Below, piece by piece: positions 45,710 to 57,981 of a stretch of 64,000 nucleotides of DNA. Source of the DNA: Byssothecium circinans (lineage: Eukaryota > Ascomycota > Dothideomycetes > Pleosporales > Massarinaceae); NCBI GenBank assembly GCA_010015675.1, contig ML977004.1:460469-524468 (forward strand), read 5' to 3'. A program made the translations under genes and the position numbers. The notes under the pieces were generated by a model. The model was not told where the DNA came from. It ran no database searches and saw only the letters and a program-made list of their open reading frames with translations. Numbering within the stretch: position 1 is the first letter of the stretch; each line of letters starts with the position of its first letter.

Positions 45710-46149
45710 ACATTTTCAAGCTCATCATCCCATGTCGATATATAACGGCCCCGGAAGTTCAAGGACGAATACTATCTTGAATCGTTGAAGGTGAAAGAAC
45801 CAGGCACGCTTTCCTTTTTAAGTTAGCGCTCTCCGCAATCGTCAACCCCGGACCACCGCGGCACGCGGCTCAACCTGTCAACCGGCCGCTTAGCTGCGGC
45901 TTTTCCCCAACTTCCATCTGCACCGCGTCAAACCGCATCCTCGCTACAGTTCTGACGGCTTTGGCGGTACTTTCGCCCTTCGTCCCACATCTCATAGCGC
46001 CACTAGGTTCCCAACCCAAAGCTCTGTGCTCTAGGGCGGTTCATTGTTTGCGCCTACTGTGAACAAACTACCCTCCAAAGCCGCAACCTTCACGCGGATT
46101 ACGGATGTATCGAGGCTTGCAAAGTGCTTAAGAAGACTCGATAGTAAAT
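45710..46149. other. Spacer before MCC beta
   Basis: 440 bases between two plus-strand genes, C-rich in the middle (45840-45980). It presumably holds the promoter of the carboxylase gene. No other feature was seen. Confidence 0.5.
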
Positions 46150-48004
46150 ATGGCCCCGAAAGCTCCCTCCCGCGAAGCCTTGACGCTGCTCAGGCACTCG
46201 ATGCGGCCCTCGAACACGCTTCGTCTACAAGCACAATGGTGCCTCACCAGCTCCATAACCCGGCCCTCAACGCGACCACGATTTCGGTCATCAATACAAC
46301 CATTATTTTCTCGCAGTGTAGCAACATATACCCACTCCCACCATGCCGAAGCCGTATCCATTATCCCTACAGCAGTCGACGCAAACTCTGAAAATTTTAA
46401 AGAGAATAAGAGACAAATGGATGAGGCGACGGAAAGCCTTGCCGAGCTACATACCCAGATAGCGCAGGGTGGGCCACAGAAAGCAAGAGACAAGCATATA
46501 CAAAGAGGGAAGATGTTGGTGAGAGATCGTATTACGGCATTGATTGACCCTGGGACGCCCTTTCTCGAGCTCAGTCAGATGGCTGGATATGGCGTATACG
46601 AGGGTGAAGATGTACCAGCTGGCGGCATTATCACTGGCATTGGAACGGTTAATGGCGTACAGTGTATGGTCGTGGCGAACGATTCGACTGTAAAAGGAGG
46701 GACATACTATCCGATCACAGTCAAAAAGCACCTAAGAGCACAAGCCATTGCACAAGAAAATCGACTGCCATGCATATACCTCGTGGACTCTGGAGGCGCA
46801 AACCTTCCTCACCAAGCGGACGTGTTCCCGGATGTCAACCACTTTGGCCGCATCTTCTACAATCAGGCCAGGATGTCCGGAATGGGTATCCCGCAAATCA
46901 GTGTAGTTATGGGACCGTGTACTGCTGGTGGTGCTTACGTCCCTTCTATGAGCGACGAGAGCATCATCGTGGAAAACCAGGGCCATATCTTTCTCGCTGG
47001 GCCACCGCTTGTCAAGGCCGCAACAGGCGAAGTTGTGTCGGCTGAAGAACTTGGAGGTGGAAGGCTGCACAGCGAGATCTCAGGTGTTACAGACTACCTC
47101 GCGGTTGATGATGCGCATGCCTTAGTGCTCGCTCGACGGAGTATTGGTAATCTGAATTGGCACCGGAACCAAACCGTTTCTAACACACAACCCACGTACA
47201 AAGAGCCCATCTACGACCCCTTGGAACTCTCGGGTATCGTAGGTACAAACCTCCGTCGCCAAATTCCCATCCACGAAGTCATCGCCCGCATTGTTGATGG
47301 CTCCGTCTTCTCCGAGTTCAAGCCCGGTTACGGATCCACGCTCGTCACCGGTTTCGCAAACATCTACGGTCATCCCGTTGGTATCGTTGCCAACAATGGT
47401 ATCTTGTTCTCAGAGTCATCGCTCAAAGGCGCGCATTTCGTACAACTATGCGGGAAGCGACAAATACCGCTGATCTTTCTGCAAAACATTAGTGGGTTTA
47501 TGGTAGGTCAGGATGCTGAAAAAGGCGGTATTGCAAAGAATGGTGCAAAGCTTGTGACGGCTGTAAGTTGTGTCGATGTGCCGAAATTCACCGTCGTTGT
47601 GGGTAGTTCTGCAGGCGCGGGGAACTATGGCATGTGGTACGTATTCCTCCTAGATCTTGGACCCAACCTATAAACCCACCGCTCCAATACTAATAACTCC
47701 CCTCAGTGGCCGCGCATACTCTCCGCGCCTCCTCTTCACCTGGCCCAACGCCAAAACCTCTGTCATGGGCGCCGAGCAACTCTCCTCGGTCATGGAAGCT
47801 GTCGGCAAGAAAGTCGACCCCGAGCTCAAAGCTCGCATTGAGAGAGAGAGCGAGGCGACGTTCGGGTCGGCGAGGCTCTGGGATGATGGGATTATTCCGC
47901 CGGAGCATACAAGGAGGGTGCTGGGCTTGGGGTTGCAGATGGCTTGTGGTGGGCAGAATACTGGAGTTGAGGGAGAGAGTCGGTGGGGTGTGTTTAGGAT
48001 GTAG
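46150..48004 (+). CDS. mccB: Methylcrotonoyl-CoA carboxylase beta subunit, mitochondrial
   Basis: Carboxyltransferase subunit of the leucine-degradation enzyme. Exons 46150-47636 and 47707-48004 give 594 aa; the 70-nt intron is in phase. The N-terminal 75 residues are Arg/Ser-rich and nearly free of acidic residues, as a mitochondrial presequence. The carboxyltransferase core follows: [16 protein letters not shown], the oxyanion and CoA-binding segments VDSGGANLP and [12 protein letters not shown], and the second half with [17 protein letters not shown] and [12 protein letters not shown]. Length and the [15 protein letters not shown] block favour MCC over propionyl-CoA carboxylase. The biotin subunit is not in the window. 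An ATG at 46150 gives a good targeting leader. Confidence 0.94.
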
Positions 48005-48618
48005 GGGATTAAATGGGAGGTGGTTAGGTGATGAAAAGGATTGTCCGATGTAGGCACACAGTGGCGTGACGATTTAGATAAATCCGACTGAATAAAATAC
48101 GCATATTTTAACCTTGGACTGTGCCCTTTTCTCTAATAGAAGACCCTCGTATTCATGGAGCCCCAAGAGACTCTACACCAAGCGTCTCTCCACTGAATTC
48201 GGCATCCTAGCATGTATAATTGTTCAGCCAGCAACACTTTGATCACGATACCATTAGGGCTTGCATTTCGATGTCATACTTTCCAACGCCTCTTTCTACG
48301 TCGCTTTATAGATGATCTTGACAAGCGCCAAAAGCCAATGCTGCGCTCGATAAAGGGTTGAATTGGAAGTGATACTGGAGAAAAATGGCGCGAAATTGGA
48401 CAGGGACGGAGTTCAACCTTTCAAAAGGAAAAAAAAAGACTGGCGCCAGACTTGATAAAGTTGTCCAAGGATAATTTTAGATGAGAGAATATGGACTGAT
48501 TTTACAATAATGGTCGTAAACCCTTCCTTTGCAGGCTCAGCCACGACGACGGAAAGCCGGCGTGAGAGTGGCATATCCGCTTATGGGTGACTGACGTACA
48601 CATAAACCACCAAATCAT
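48005..48618. other. Convergent 3' spacer
   Basis: 614 bases between the stops of MCC beta (plus) and the GMC oxidoreductase (minus). No feature was seen. Confidence 0.5.
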
Positions 48619-50708
48619 CTACATTCTGGCCTTCGCGTCCTGTAGCAACACATCGGAAGCCTTCTCACTAATCAAGAAAACGGGCAGGACTGGAAAAGCG
48701 CCTGGCGTCCTGGGAAACACACTCGCGTCCACGATCCTCAAGCCCTCCACACCATGAACACGAAACTTCGAATCGACACAAGAATCGCTGACGTTCAAAC
48801 CAATCGGGCAGCTCGAACTAGCATGATGCGAGAATGCTTCATCCATAATCGCCTGCCTAATATCAATCGATGGATCGGGCCTCACCACCTTGTACGGTCC
48901 GTACGGAGCGGGCGTCTTGTTGTACACATCGAGCACAAACTCCACACCTTCTTTCAACGCAGCCAAATCATGGTCATGACCTTCAGCGAAGTAGTTGAAG
49001 TCGATGATTGGCGTGTCTTGCGGATCCGCGGATCGTAGTTTCACTGTGCCCGCGCGGTTTTGGTACTGCATCTTCACGACAGACCAGAAGGAAGAATTTG
49101 CCGGCCATTGCGCGGAGGAGAACCCGGGAAAGTATCCGTCGAAGACAGCGCCAGCTGCACCGAACATGTATACGTCTGCATCGGCATTCTCACTGACGTT
49201 GGTGCGGTAAATGAAGGATGCGGGCGCGCCACCCATGCCATATGCGCCGGTACCGTGTTCTTTCCACTCTCGCAGACAGGGATCACCGGGTGCAAGGAAC
49301 GTGCAGTTTTGAAAGGGAGAGCCGTAGGGTGTAGCGGCTTCGACGTGGATGCCTGCTTCGTAGTTATCTTGGAGATTGGTTCCTACGGCGGGAAGATCGT
49401 GGACGACAGTGATGTTGAAACTCTCGAGCTCAGCGCGCGGACCAACACCGCTTAGTTTTAGGATCTGGGGGGTGTTGAATGCACCGCCTGCGACGATGAC
49501 TTCGCGTGTAGCTGTCACTTCGAGCGGGTTTCCACGTTGTAGGCCGTTGTTTCGTCGATCGGCTCTGTAGAGTGCTTGGCCTTGGAGGTAGGCTACGCCT
49601 GTGGCGCGAGGGCTGGGTCCGGAGGTATCGAAGAGAACCCTTGTGGCGAGTGAACTGGTGCTGATGGTTAAGGGGTAGCGTGGGGTACCGTCTGCATTGA
49701 TAGTGTTGACTGTGTCGCGGAGGTAGGAGTAGGCACCGCTGCGGCGTCGCTTTTCGTCATAGTGCAGAGGCATCTGGAAGAGGCTATCTTGCTCGTAACG
49801 GTCGCGGTCAAGGCGGTTTGAATCAACCTGCAGTAGCTCATAGACAGCTTCAGTGCTGTTGGGGCAGGTGGAACCGCTGGCACAAAAGAGACGACGGAGG
49901 TGGTCTACGAATCCGGGCTGCGCGTCGAGTAGCCCGATCTGGTTGCGATTGGACTTGTTGTGGTTAGAAAATCTCCAGAATAATTTCATTTCCAGGAACA
50001 CTCACTGCAATGTAGCCATCAAAGCCATGTCCTGCAGCCTCTGAACCGTTACGCTTGACGTACTTATTGGCTTCAATCTTCTCAAAGTAACCTCGCATCG
50101 TATCAGCGGTCCAACTTGCGTCTCCATTTAAGTTTGCGATGGAATTCCAGTCATTGTCCGGCGGCATGGCGAAGTTCATGGCATTGTGTTGACCACAGCC
50201 GCCCAGCGTGCCTACACGAGGGTACAATATACCCAGAGGCTCGGCCCCTTGAGGTGGATTCGTGCCGACATAGTAGTCGCCGTTGGAAAGACGCCATGTG
50301 TACTTGCTGTCGCGATACGCTTGCTTAGTGTCTTCGTAGTGATTAACGAAGAACTCCCAAGACATAGTTGGATCTTCTGCGGATTGGTCGGCACTTCGTC
50401 ACTGTCAATAGATGCTTGGAGCACTGCGAACTGGATTGAAGTAAGGGGTTTTCGTACAAGACAGGAACCTGCTGCAGCAAAGATTCACCATGGTCTTCGC
50501 CCGCTTCGATCAAGAAGACCGAGTGGCCTGCTCGAGCTAAATTTGCTCTGTCAGAAGTCAGTGACGGCATTCTTTCATGATGTTGGACGTGCTGAACGTA
50601 CGCAAGTGGGCCGCCTCCTGGACCAGATCCAATTACGACGTACTCATACTCTGCATTTTGCGCCCTTGTGCTCAAGAAGAGAAGCGCGAGAGGAAGAACA
50701 ATAAACAT
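48619..50708 (-). CDS. Secreted GMC oxidoreductase (AA3-type)
   Basis: FAD-dependent glucose-methanol-choline oxidoreductase. Exons 50708-50602, 50547-50458, 50393-50006 and 49953-48619 give 639 aa; phases agree. Residues 1-17 form a signal peptide (MFIVLPLALLFLSTRAQ). The ADP-binding motif VIGSGPGGGPLA is near residue 26 and FLIEAGED near residue 48, then GTLGGCGQHNAMNFA and the substrate-domain loops. The C-terminal catalytic part has FSHHASSSCPIG, with the conserved His, and FRVHGVEGLRIVDASVFP. A 64-nt intron with an AAG acceptor lies between 50457 and 50394. AA3 enzymes oxidise alcohols, sugars or cellobiose and can reduce or feed H2O2 to AA9 enzymes such as the one at 54 kb. The exact substrate is unknown. 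Confidence 0.92.
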
Positions 50709-51456
50709 GATGCTGAAAGAAGGTCTAGTGGATCAGTGTGAAAGCGAGGAGGCGTTTCTCTGCCGCTGTGGTATTCATTGGAATAGCAAAAACCCTTTAT
50801 ATAAACATCACACCTTCATGTCTGCATAGCCGCATTTTACAGCCAAGACTACGCGTGGAGTTCAAAGGATGACGTTGCCTGCCAGCGGATATATCATCTC
50901 GTCTTACGTCCGGAAAACGTAACGTCCGGGCCGCAACGTTCATTGATGACTCTTTTGTGTTAAGGTCAGCTTATTAAAGCTATTTTTCAAGGTAGACCTC
51001 TTACTCTTTGAAGCAAATGACTAGGTCAAACATCGCAATGGAAATGTCTTATACTAAGACTCTGACCGCTTGGCAATTCCGCAATTCTATAATCAAGAGT
51101 AAAAATCGTACCACACTACAACTAAACCTACCATCGTTCAGTTGCGCCTAGAGGGATGCGTCATGTGTAGACTTAAATCAGGCCATAACCAAGCATCGAG
51201 GAGCAGTAGAGGGATGCGTGGTGAAAGTGACAACCAAGCGCACATCACTCGCATCCCACTAACAGGCTTCTGATTTCCAACTTCCCGATCCAAGGCGACA
51301 GAAATTGAGGTAAAAAGTGATCCCTCACGGCGCCTGTCGCAAACATGCTACCATCGTTCTTTTAGATTATCTCTCAGCTTCCTACTATGGTCATACAAAA
51401 ACGCGACTGCTGCGATCACAAGCGTTGCTGAGTCTGAACCGTCTGCCACATGTATC
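50709..51456. other. GMC oxidoreductase upstream region
   Basis: 748 bases between the GMC start and the Aim9-like stop, both on the minus strand. A TATATAAA box occurs near 50797-50804, about 90 bases upstream of the GMC start codon. No coding sequence was seen. Confidence 0.55.
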
Positions 51457-53356
51457 CTAGGTTCCAAATGGCCACATCTTCTCCCAAGTCTTCCTATCCT
51501 GCTCACAGCGCGCAAATTCCTCGATGACCTGTTCCTTCATCTGCGCTGTAGCATCTAACGCCTCTTCATATTGGTCATGCCTGACAAGGCCCTTCTCGGG
51601 AAACAACTCGCCAATACCCTCTTGAATACCCTTCATCGCTTCCATACCAAGGACAGCACCTTGGAGTTGAGACTCGATCTCTTCCCGTTCCTCGTTAGTA
51701 AAGGACAGTGGATATGGGAAATCCTTCGCTCCCGGAAGCTCATGCCAAGTCGACTTTAAATCAGCGGCTAGGGCCAGATACGTCATCTCACCATCGATGA
51801 GAAGGTTGCGAGCTAGCGACAGAAGGTCGTAATTGGGCGATTGCTGAAATTGAAGTGCAGCGTACAGTCTGGGATTCTGCAGGTGAGTGAGGGTATTGTA
51901 GAGTACGCAAAGAGACTGGTTGTAGAACAGAGCTTGCGCTTCTTTTTTCGCGTCTGGACCCATTTCGTTGATGTTTTCTAGTAGCTTCGGTCGCTCTAGG
52001 CCATTTACAGGCGGTCCGTCGTAGTCGATGATGTATGGTTGGCGAGCGTGAAAGTAAAGAGGGGCTATCTCGGTAGATTGCCAATCGACGAGAGACACAA
52101 TCTTGGTCGGCTCTGAAGGGTCTACAAAAATGTTGGCGACGTGCAGGTCGCCGTGCCAGAGATGTGGTGAGGAAGTGGATGAATCGGCAGGCAGGATGAA
52201 TTTGAGCAATTTGAGGTAGCAATCCAAGGCCTGGAGCTTCCTCTCTCTAGTGGGGATGTATGTTCCTGGGCCGCATAGAGTAACTGGTGATTTGGGGAGT
52301 TGCGCAAGGTATTTGACCGCGGCAATCTCTCTATGACCGATGGCAGCGTGATACTTCTCCAACGTATCCCCTTGTACACGGTTAGCTAATTCCACATTTG
52401 AACTTGTGGAGCAAGCTCGTGTGTAGACATGCAAAGAAGGAAGACGAAGGAGGCTTGTCACATCCTCGTAATCTGAAGGGCGAAACTTACAAGGTCCTCT
52501 GTCGAAGTCAACGATTGCTCTTCCGTCGTCGAAGTTTTCGCGTCCAGTAGATGGCCCAATCGCAAATCTTTCATCTTTGATCTCCACACCACCTTCATTG
52601 ACGTAGAGTGGCTCCTCCAAAGCTGTTCTGTCGAGGTCTTTGGCGTAGTAAAGCCCGCCGAATTTTTTGAACGAAACCGAAGTCCAAGTCTTTTGAAACC
52701 GGGCAATCGTTTTGACGACAGCTAGCCGGTCTTCGATTTTCATTTGGGGCCATATACGCTCCAGCTCGATTCCTGGGGCTTTCTCCATAATGATATATTC
52801 TGCACCTACGGAGTTCTCGCGGGCTTTGGAGTTCCACGCTAGTACTTTCGGTATAGGCGTATCAAGTAATGTTCGTGCCTATTCAGAATGAGTCCACGAT
52901 ACCAAGTCATCGAACTGAACAAAACAGACATACAAATTCCATTGTCGCAGCTTCGCTCGCAGTGGTGAAATGAGGCATACCAGCATTAGGGTTGGGAACT
53001 TTAGCCACTACTTGAGAGCCATTGTCCATAGTAAGCAGCATGCTCTTGTTGTACATGCCATCAGGATATTTCTCGATGCTAATGCATGTATGTGCCTCGA
53101 TTGCTTCAGCAGCGCGACGCCCCAGCTCTTCCACATTGAAGCGGACGTGCCGTTGCAACATTTCGTGACGCTCATTACAAACGAATCGACCTCGAGTAAA
53201 GTTGAAGAGATCATTGTTGTATTTCAGGCCTGGATTAGTCAGCATCGGATGAAAGTTCGCAGTCGGCATTTGCTCGCTCTTGCTTGCTTGTGGAGATTTA
53301 CTCCTGCTGCACACGTTCTGACGGTTGGCTTTGGCCAACACAGAACGCACTTGCAT
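51457..53356 (-). CDS. aim9: Aim9-like protein, aminoglycoside-phosphotransferase fold
   Basis: Kinase-fold protein of the fungal Aim9 (altered inheritance of mitochondria 9) group. Exons 53356-52934 and 52878-51457 give 614 aa; the 55-nt intron is in phase. The N-terminus (MQVRSVLAKANRQ) is basic and may be a mitochondrial presequence. NDLFNFTRGRFVCNE near residue 45 is the family's entry motif. The catalytic-loop motif HGDLHVANIFVD is near residue 390 and LVDWQS follows, equivalent to the APH Brenner and DFG sites. Substrate is unknown; antibiotic resistance is not implied. An alternative is a 130-nt intron inside the N-terminus (GTGCGT to CTAATCCAG), which would shorten the leader. Confidence 0.87.
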
Positions 53357-54002
53357 TCTTAATAAGTTCAAACAATCCTAATGAATGTTACAAGTAGAGG
53401 CATGATGAGCTGCTAGGATCACCAGTAAAAATATGATGAACTGTAATGGCGAGAGAGTGAAACAGACGAGGTCACGGGTCATGGGTCAGTTTCAGTGCCA
53501 AGATTCGCTAACTACTTTTAGGTGGCGTGCTCCCAACCCTCTCACCCGCGCGAAGATGAATAAACTTCTATCCTTGATGCAGAGCGCAACGGGCCGCATC
53601 ACTTTTGTATAAGTCCTACAGAGTATCTTTGATCCTAATTCTTGAGGTTTTCGCTACCACGGAGCTCCGTCCCATGGCTGTGCCACGCAACCCCGGCACG
53701 TCGTGACAGAAGTGCCGCAATATGAACGGCGGATTGGCAATTTTCCACCGCCATCGTATCACATATAGCTCAATCTCTTTAGGCGGACGTCAGACTTTTG
53801 AGATTCAACTCAATATATTTTACCCCGATGCGATACGGACGCTGTCACCCCGGATAGTCACGCATCCAAGATGAGCATCTCTCGATTCCACCCATTAGAG
53901 CCTCAGTATATTCCAGCTACCATGGGCACCCTATGTATTTGATCAAAGAGCCTGCCCTACTTGGAAAAATCTCAGTGATACCAGAAAGAATCGATCATCA
54001 GT
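53357..54002. other. Divergent promoter, Aim9 and LPMO
   Basis: 646 bases between two divergent genes. No coding sequence was seen. Presumed promoters. Confidence 0.5.
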
Positions 54003-54914
54003 ATGAAGAGTGGTTTCATTGCAGTTACTGCTTTCACGGCCACGGCCCTAGGCCATGGTTTCGTTACCAACTTCACCACGGACGGCAAGAACAATCAGGG
54101 CTTCTTGTGTACGCTTTTCTCCTATTATTCCTAGGCTTCATCGAACGCTAATCTCGATAGTGGACTACTACTACCAAAAAGTCAACACGGGCTCCTTCCC
54201 TAACATCGCCGCCTGGTACTCCATTCCACTTCATCCTCATCTCCCCATACTAATCGTATTTTTAGGTACGCTGAAAACCTCGATTCCGGTTTCGTCGAGC
54301 CCAACGCCTACGGAACCGACGCCATAAACTGTCACAAGAGCTCATCCCCAGGTGCGATCACCACGACCGTCAAAGCCGGCGGCTCATTGCAATTCTACTG
54401 GGGACCAAACGCGTGGCCACATCCGCACGGACCAATCCTCACATATGTTGCTGCATGCAACGGCGACTGCTCCAAGGTCAGCAAGTCGAGCCTGCAGTGG
54501 GTTAAGTTCCAAGCAACGGGCATCAACACGAGCACCCAGGTATGGGCGAGTCAGACATTGATCAACCAAGGCGGTAAATGGACCGTTACCGTACCGGCGA
54601 GCTTGAAGCCTGGCAACTACGTGTTCAGGCATGAGATCATTGCGTAAGTCGCCTGCACTTGGAGGAAGGGTCTGGCTTTCGGTCTCGACGTGTGCTGACA
54701 GTATCGTAGTCTTCACGGTGCGAATAGCGCGAATGGTGCACAAAACTACCCGCAATGCTTTAACATCGCTGTTACTGGATCGGGCACAAAGTCTCTTCCA
54801 GCTGGTACACCCGGCACTGCCTTGTACAAGGCAAATGACCCTGGAATCTTGTTCAACCCGTATACGACGATCACAAGCTATGCCATCCCTGGCCCGACCC
54901 CGTGGGCTGGTTAA
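54003..54914 (+). CDS. Secreted AA9 lytic polysaccharide monooxygenase
   Basis: Copper enzyme that cleaves cellulose and related glucans by oxidation. Four exons, 54003-54108, 54161-54215, 54266-54643 and 54710-54914, give 247 aa; all phases agree. Residues 1-17 are a signal peptide whose cleavage leaves His18 (LG|HGFVTNF) as the N-terminal copper ligand. The second ligand region is [15 protein letters not shown], and the axial-Tyr segment is [21 protein letters not shown] and [10 protein letters not shown] are family blocks. Cysteines are consistent with the two usual disulfides. There is no carbohydrate-binding module. Length is normal for a single-domain AA9. The secreted AA3 oxidoreductase 3.3 kb away is a possible redox partner. 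Confidence 0.93.
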
Positions 54915-57900
54915 GCATTGGGCGCACTGGTGATCACGATAAGAAGTAGAGGCGAATAGGTACTGTTGTATGTTTTGCTGCTACGCCTCGAACGAAGCGC
55001 TGCAAAGTTTAAGGAACGAATCACAGCGACTGGATGCGCCCTAGCCTATTATGCATACAATAGAATATTGTCTTCGTCGATGTTCTACTTGAGTGGTCCT
55101 AATTCAATGCTTGGTTGAGTGTGGAGACGGTCACTCTGCCTAAGTGTTTACTTGTAGTCCCTAACATGTCAAAACGCATTAATGTGACAGCAGATTGCGG
55201 ACGTGTTTCTGTTTCACACCTTACACCCAAACTTCTGCTTCTCTAGGCAGCTGTTCATACTAACCGAATACTTCGCGTCCGTGCTTTCGGGATCATAAGA
55301 GCAATCCTAATATTGCACAAAGCGAAGTCCTTAGCTTTCGGCGCTTGTGACACGGAGTTTGTGAATGACCTCGTACTGATCAAACCTTTGAATGGAGTAC
55401 TGGAATACGCGATGCGACGGGTACCGTATAACTTTGCGTCTTTCATAGAGCACTACCTACATAGTTAAAGGCGGGAGTATTCAAGCCCATCATGTTGCTA
55501 GTTCAAAGTTACACTACCTATTATCTACCAAATGGGCCACTGCTGTCCCCTGCTAGAAGTTTATGGGACACTCGAGATTATGTGGTGGTTTTCGTAACGA
55601 TAAAGACATTTGTTAGTGATTGGGGACCTTAGCACATACCTAAGAAAGATAAGATAGCAGCAAAATTGCAGTATTTACAAATCCTGGTTGACGATATCGA
55701 TTGCCACAAAATCTATGATCTAAAGTGATGACAGCACTACCTACAGTCTGGATTGTATATCTCATCGGCCTGCAAAGATGCATATGTCAATCTCATCCCG
55801 AATCCTTCACGACACAATACCGAGAATACCGACAGTCGCCTCTTCTCCGCTCACGGAGGAAAGCACTATACGAATCAAGTGCGGCATTGACAGGATTTAG
55901 TATGATAGCTTGCGATGAACAGAATATGTGGCTTCATGGAGAAAATGTCGCAGCGCCCTGACTTGTATTCGCCCAAAGATTCATATCGAATTGTGCCTTC
56001 AGCCATTTTTCGCATTGTATCAGCCACACATTGTTTTCTTTTCACGCGGCACCCTTCCCGCTTGCCCGTGGACGGTGGGACCGTGCATGCTTGCCAAACT
56101 GAATCGTGGTGCTACGAAGAGACTTTGCCAACCAGGAGACCAGCATGAGCCCAGCAGAGCTGGCGTCAGAAAATGCCTTTTGTCATCTTCTTTGTCTCAA
56201 CCCAAGAGCTTACTCACACGGAACAACTCTCGAGGGGCGCAGTATCTCAATCAGTGAGAATAGGATATTGGAGTCTTCTGCCGCCGCGTCTGGACTTTGG
56301 GAAGCGATAAGGGCGGGAGTCTGAGGGTGGCATTATTAGCGGAAGGGGAACAGGGCATTAATGCAGACAATTTGTTAGGGTGCTCGGGTGCATTTAGCGG
56401 GGGTACGTGAGTGGAGAAGACGGAGCCACGAGGCGCTTGCTGGGTCCGGACACGAATCTTCTGGTTGACGTGGTTGGACGAATGGATGCACTGCTTTAGA
56501 CGTCTTCTTGAAATGGGGTGATAGCTCAGGTAGAAAACAACTCGCATTAGGAAGCGGCGAGAGGTGTTCAACTCGTGAACGATTAAATAAAACGTGCACT
56601 GTCCTTCGCGGTGTCCGAGAACATGGCGGTACCAGAGAACAAGGCGCTCCAGATACTCCCATGGTCTTCATATTCAGAACCCTTCCCCTGAAATCCATCA
56701 ATTCGCTCTTGTTGGTTTGCAAGCCAGAAGGTAGAAGTGTCGGCGGGAACATATTAACACTCCTAATACGTCACCCGCGATCCGCCACCACCTTACGCCC
56801 CCCACCATTCCTACCATTGCACGTGTTTCGCCTTTCCATCCCCAAGTTCGAGGTGATGGTTCGAACGGAATTGGCTTGGTATGCCGCTAGTCCCCAGAGT
56901 AGATTATGCACTCCGCCTGCTACCGTATCCGCCATGAATCTCTCCAGGTTGGCTTTGGATGGAGGCGTGTGTGATTACGCTTCGCATCTGAAACCTATCT
57001 CTTGATCATTTGTGTCCACGCCTGATGATCCTTGACTCGACTCCTGTTGAAATGAGGTTCTGAGTGAGTGGGAGAAAGCAATTGATTGAGTGATCGAGCA
57101 GAAATACATATGTACAGAGAAGACTATATAAGCAGAAGGTCACGTGATAGTCATGTGATAAATCACATGACCGGAACCCGTCTTCAAACAGTTCAAATCC
57201 TTCTAGTGCAGCAACTTCTGCACTTCGAGGGCCCCTCCATCTCGGGTATAACTTAGTGTGTTTATAGTTAAAATCTTAGCTTTATAGCTCTAGGATTAAA
57301 AGGCTTAGCAAAAGTCGCGCGCTTGATAGGGTCGTGCACAAGGCGCGAATACTAGAACCCTCCATCATGACGCACTACAACAACGCGACTCCAAAATCCA
57401 ACACGATTCAACACCACGGTATATCAAACCGCACCCGTCAAGGCAGGACACTAACGGCTTCCTAACTTACTGAATGTGCGCTCCTCGAATCTGATCTTTT
57501 CAATTGGAGTTACAGCCTTGGTGACCTGCAGACTCGACAGTCCCGACCACCCCAACCACGAGGGAAAGTGCATACCCATTGTGATTTCCATCATCACTCA
57601 GAATCATGGCAATTACTATCCTGGGCTTGTGTGTGGGTTTCTCGAAAATTATAGTGCGCACCTAGAGGTTTGCAGCGCCAGGCTGGTTTTCTGCATGCCT
57701 CCGCTCCCGCTTTTGTGTCACCATACTTATTTCCGTTTGCGATGCTCAGAGGTCAAGTCTTCAACTCGGATTTTCGATAATTGACTCTATTTTCAACTTT
57801 TCGTCATTCAACTCTGTTTTCAACGCTCGCTCAATTCTCCCGTACTGCTCATTGAAATAGCCTCACTCCTTCAGGCCTACAACACGACAACCGAACAACG

Positions 57901-57981
57901 CGCAATTTTCCTAGCGACTTTGGAAAGCGCATCCAGGGTTTTTGGCACAGGTTGCAACCATATCCACACATCTTTGCGGCA
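54915..57981. other. 3.1 kb stretch without a recognisable gene
   Basis: Between the LPMO and the GH76 gene. Only short frames without domains. An AT-rich patch occurs near 57240-57310. Near 57138-57172 lies an imperfect inverted repeat built of GGTCACGTGAT, GTCATGTGATAA and ATCACATGACC. Pieces near 56500-57000 are open but unlike known proteins. The last 500 bases presumably carry the GH76 promoter and leader. Confidence 0.45.
57138..57172. repeat. CACGTG/CATGTG inverted repeat
   Basis: GGTCACGTGAT at the left pairs with ATCACATGACC at the right on the opposite strand, with GTCATGTGAT between them. The arms differ only by C/T and A/G changes. It could be a bHLH operator or the remains of a short inverted repeat. 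Confidence 0.6.

Noticed and set aside
53354..53371. Longer Aim9-like protein starting at 53371
   Set aside because: The codon there is TTG, not ATG; the first ATG in frame is at 53356.
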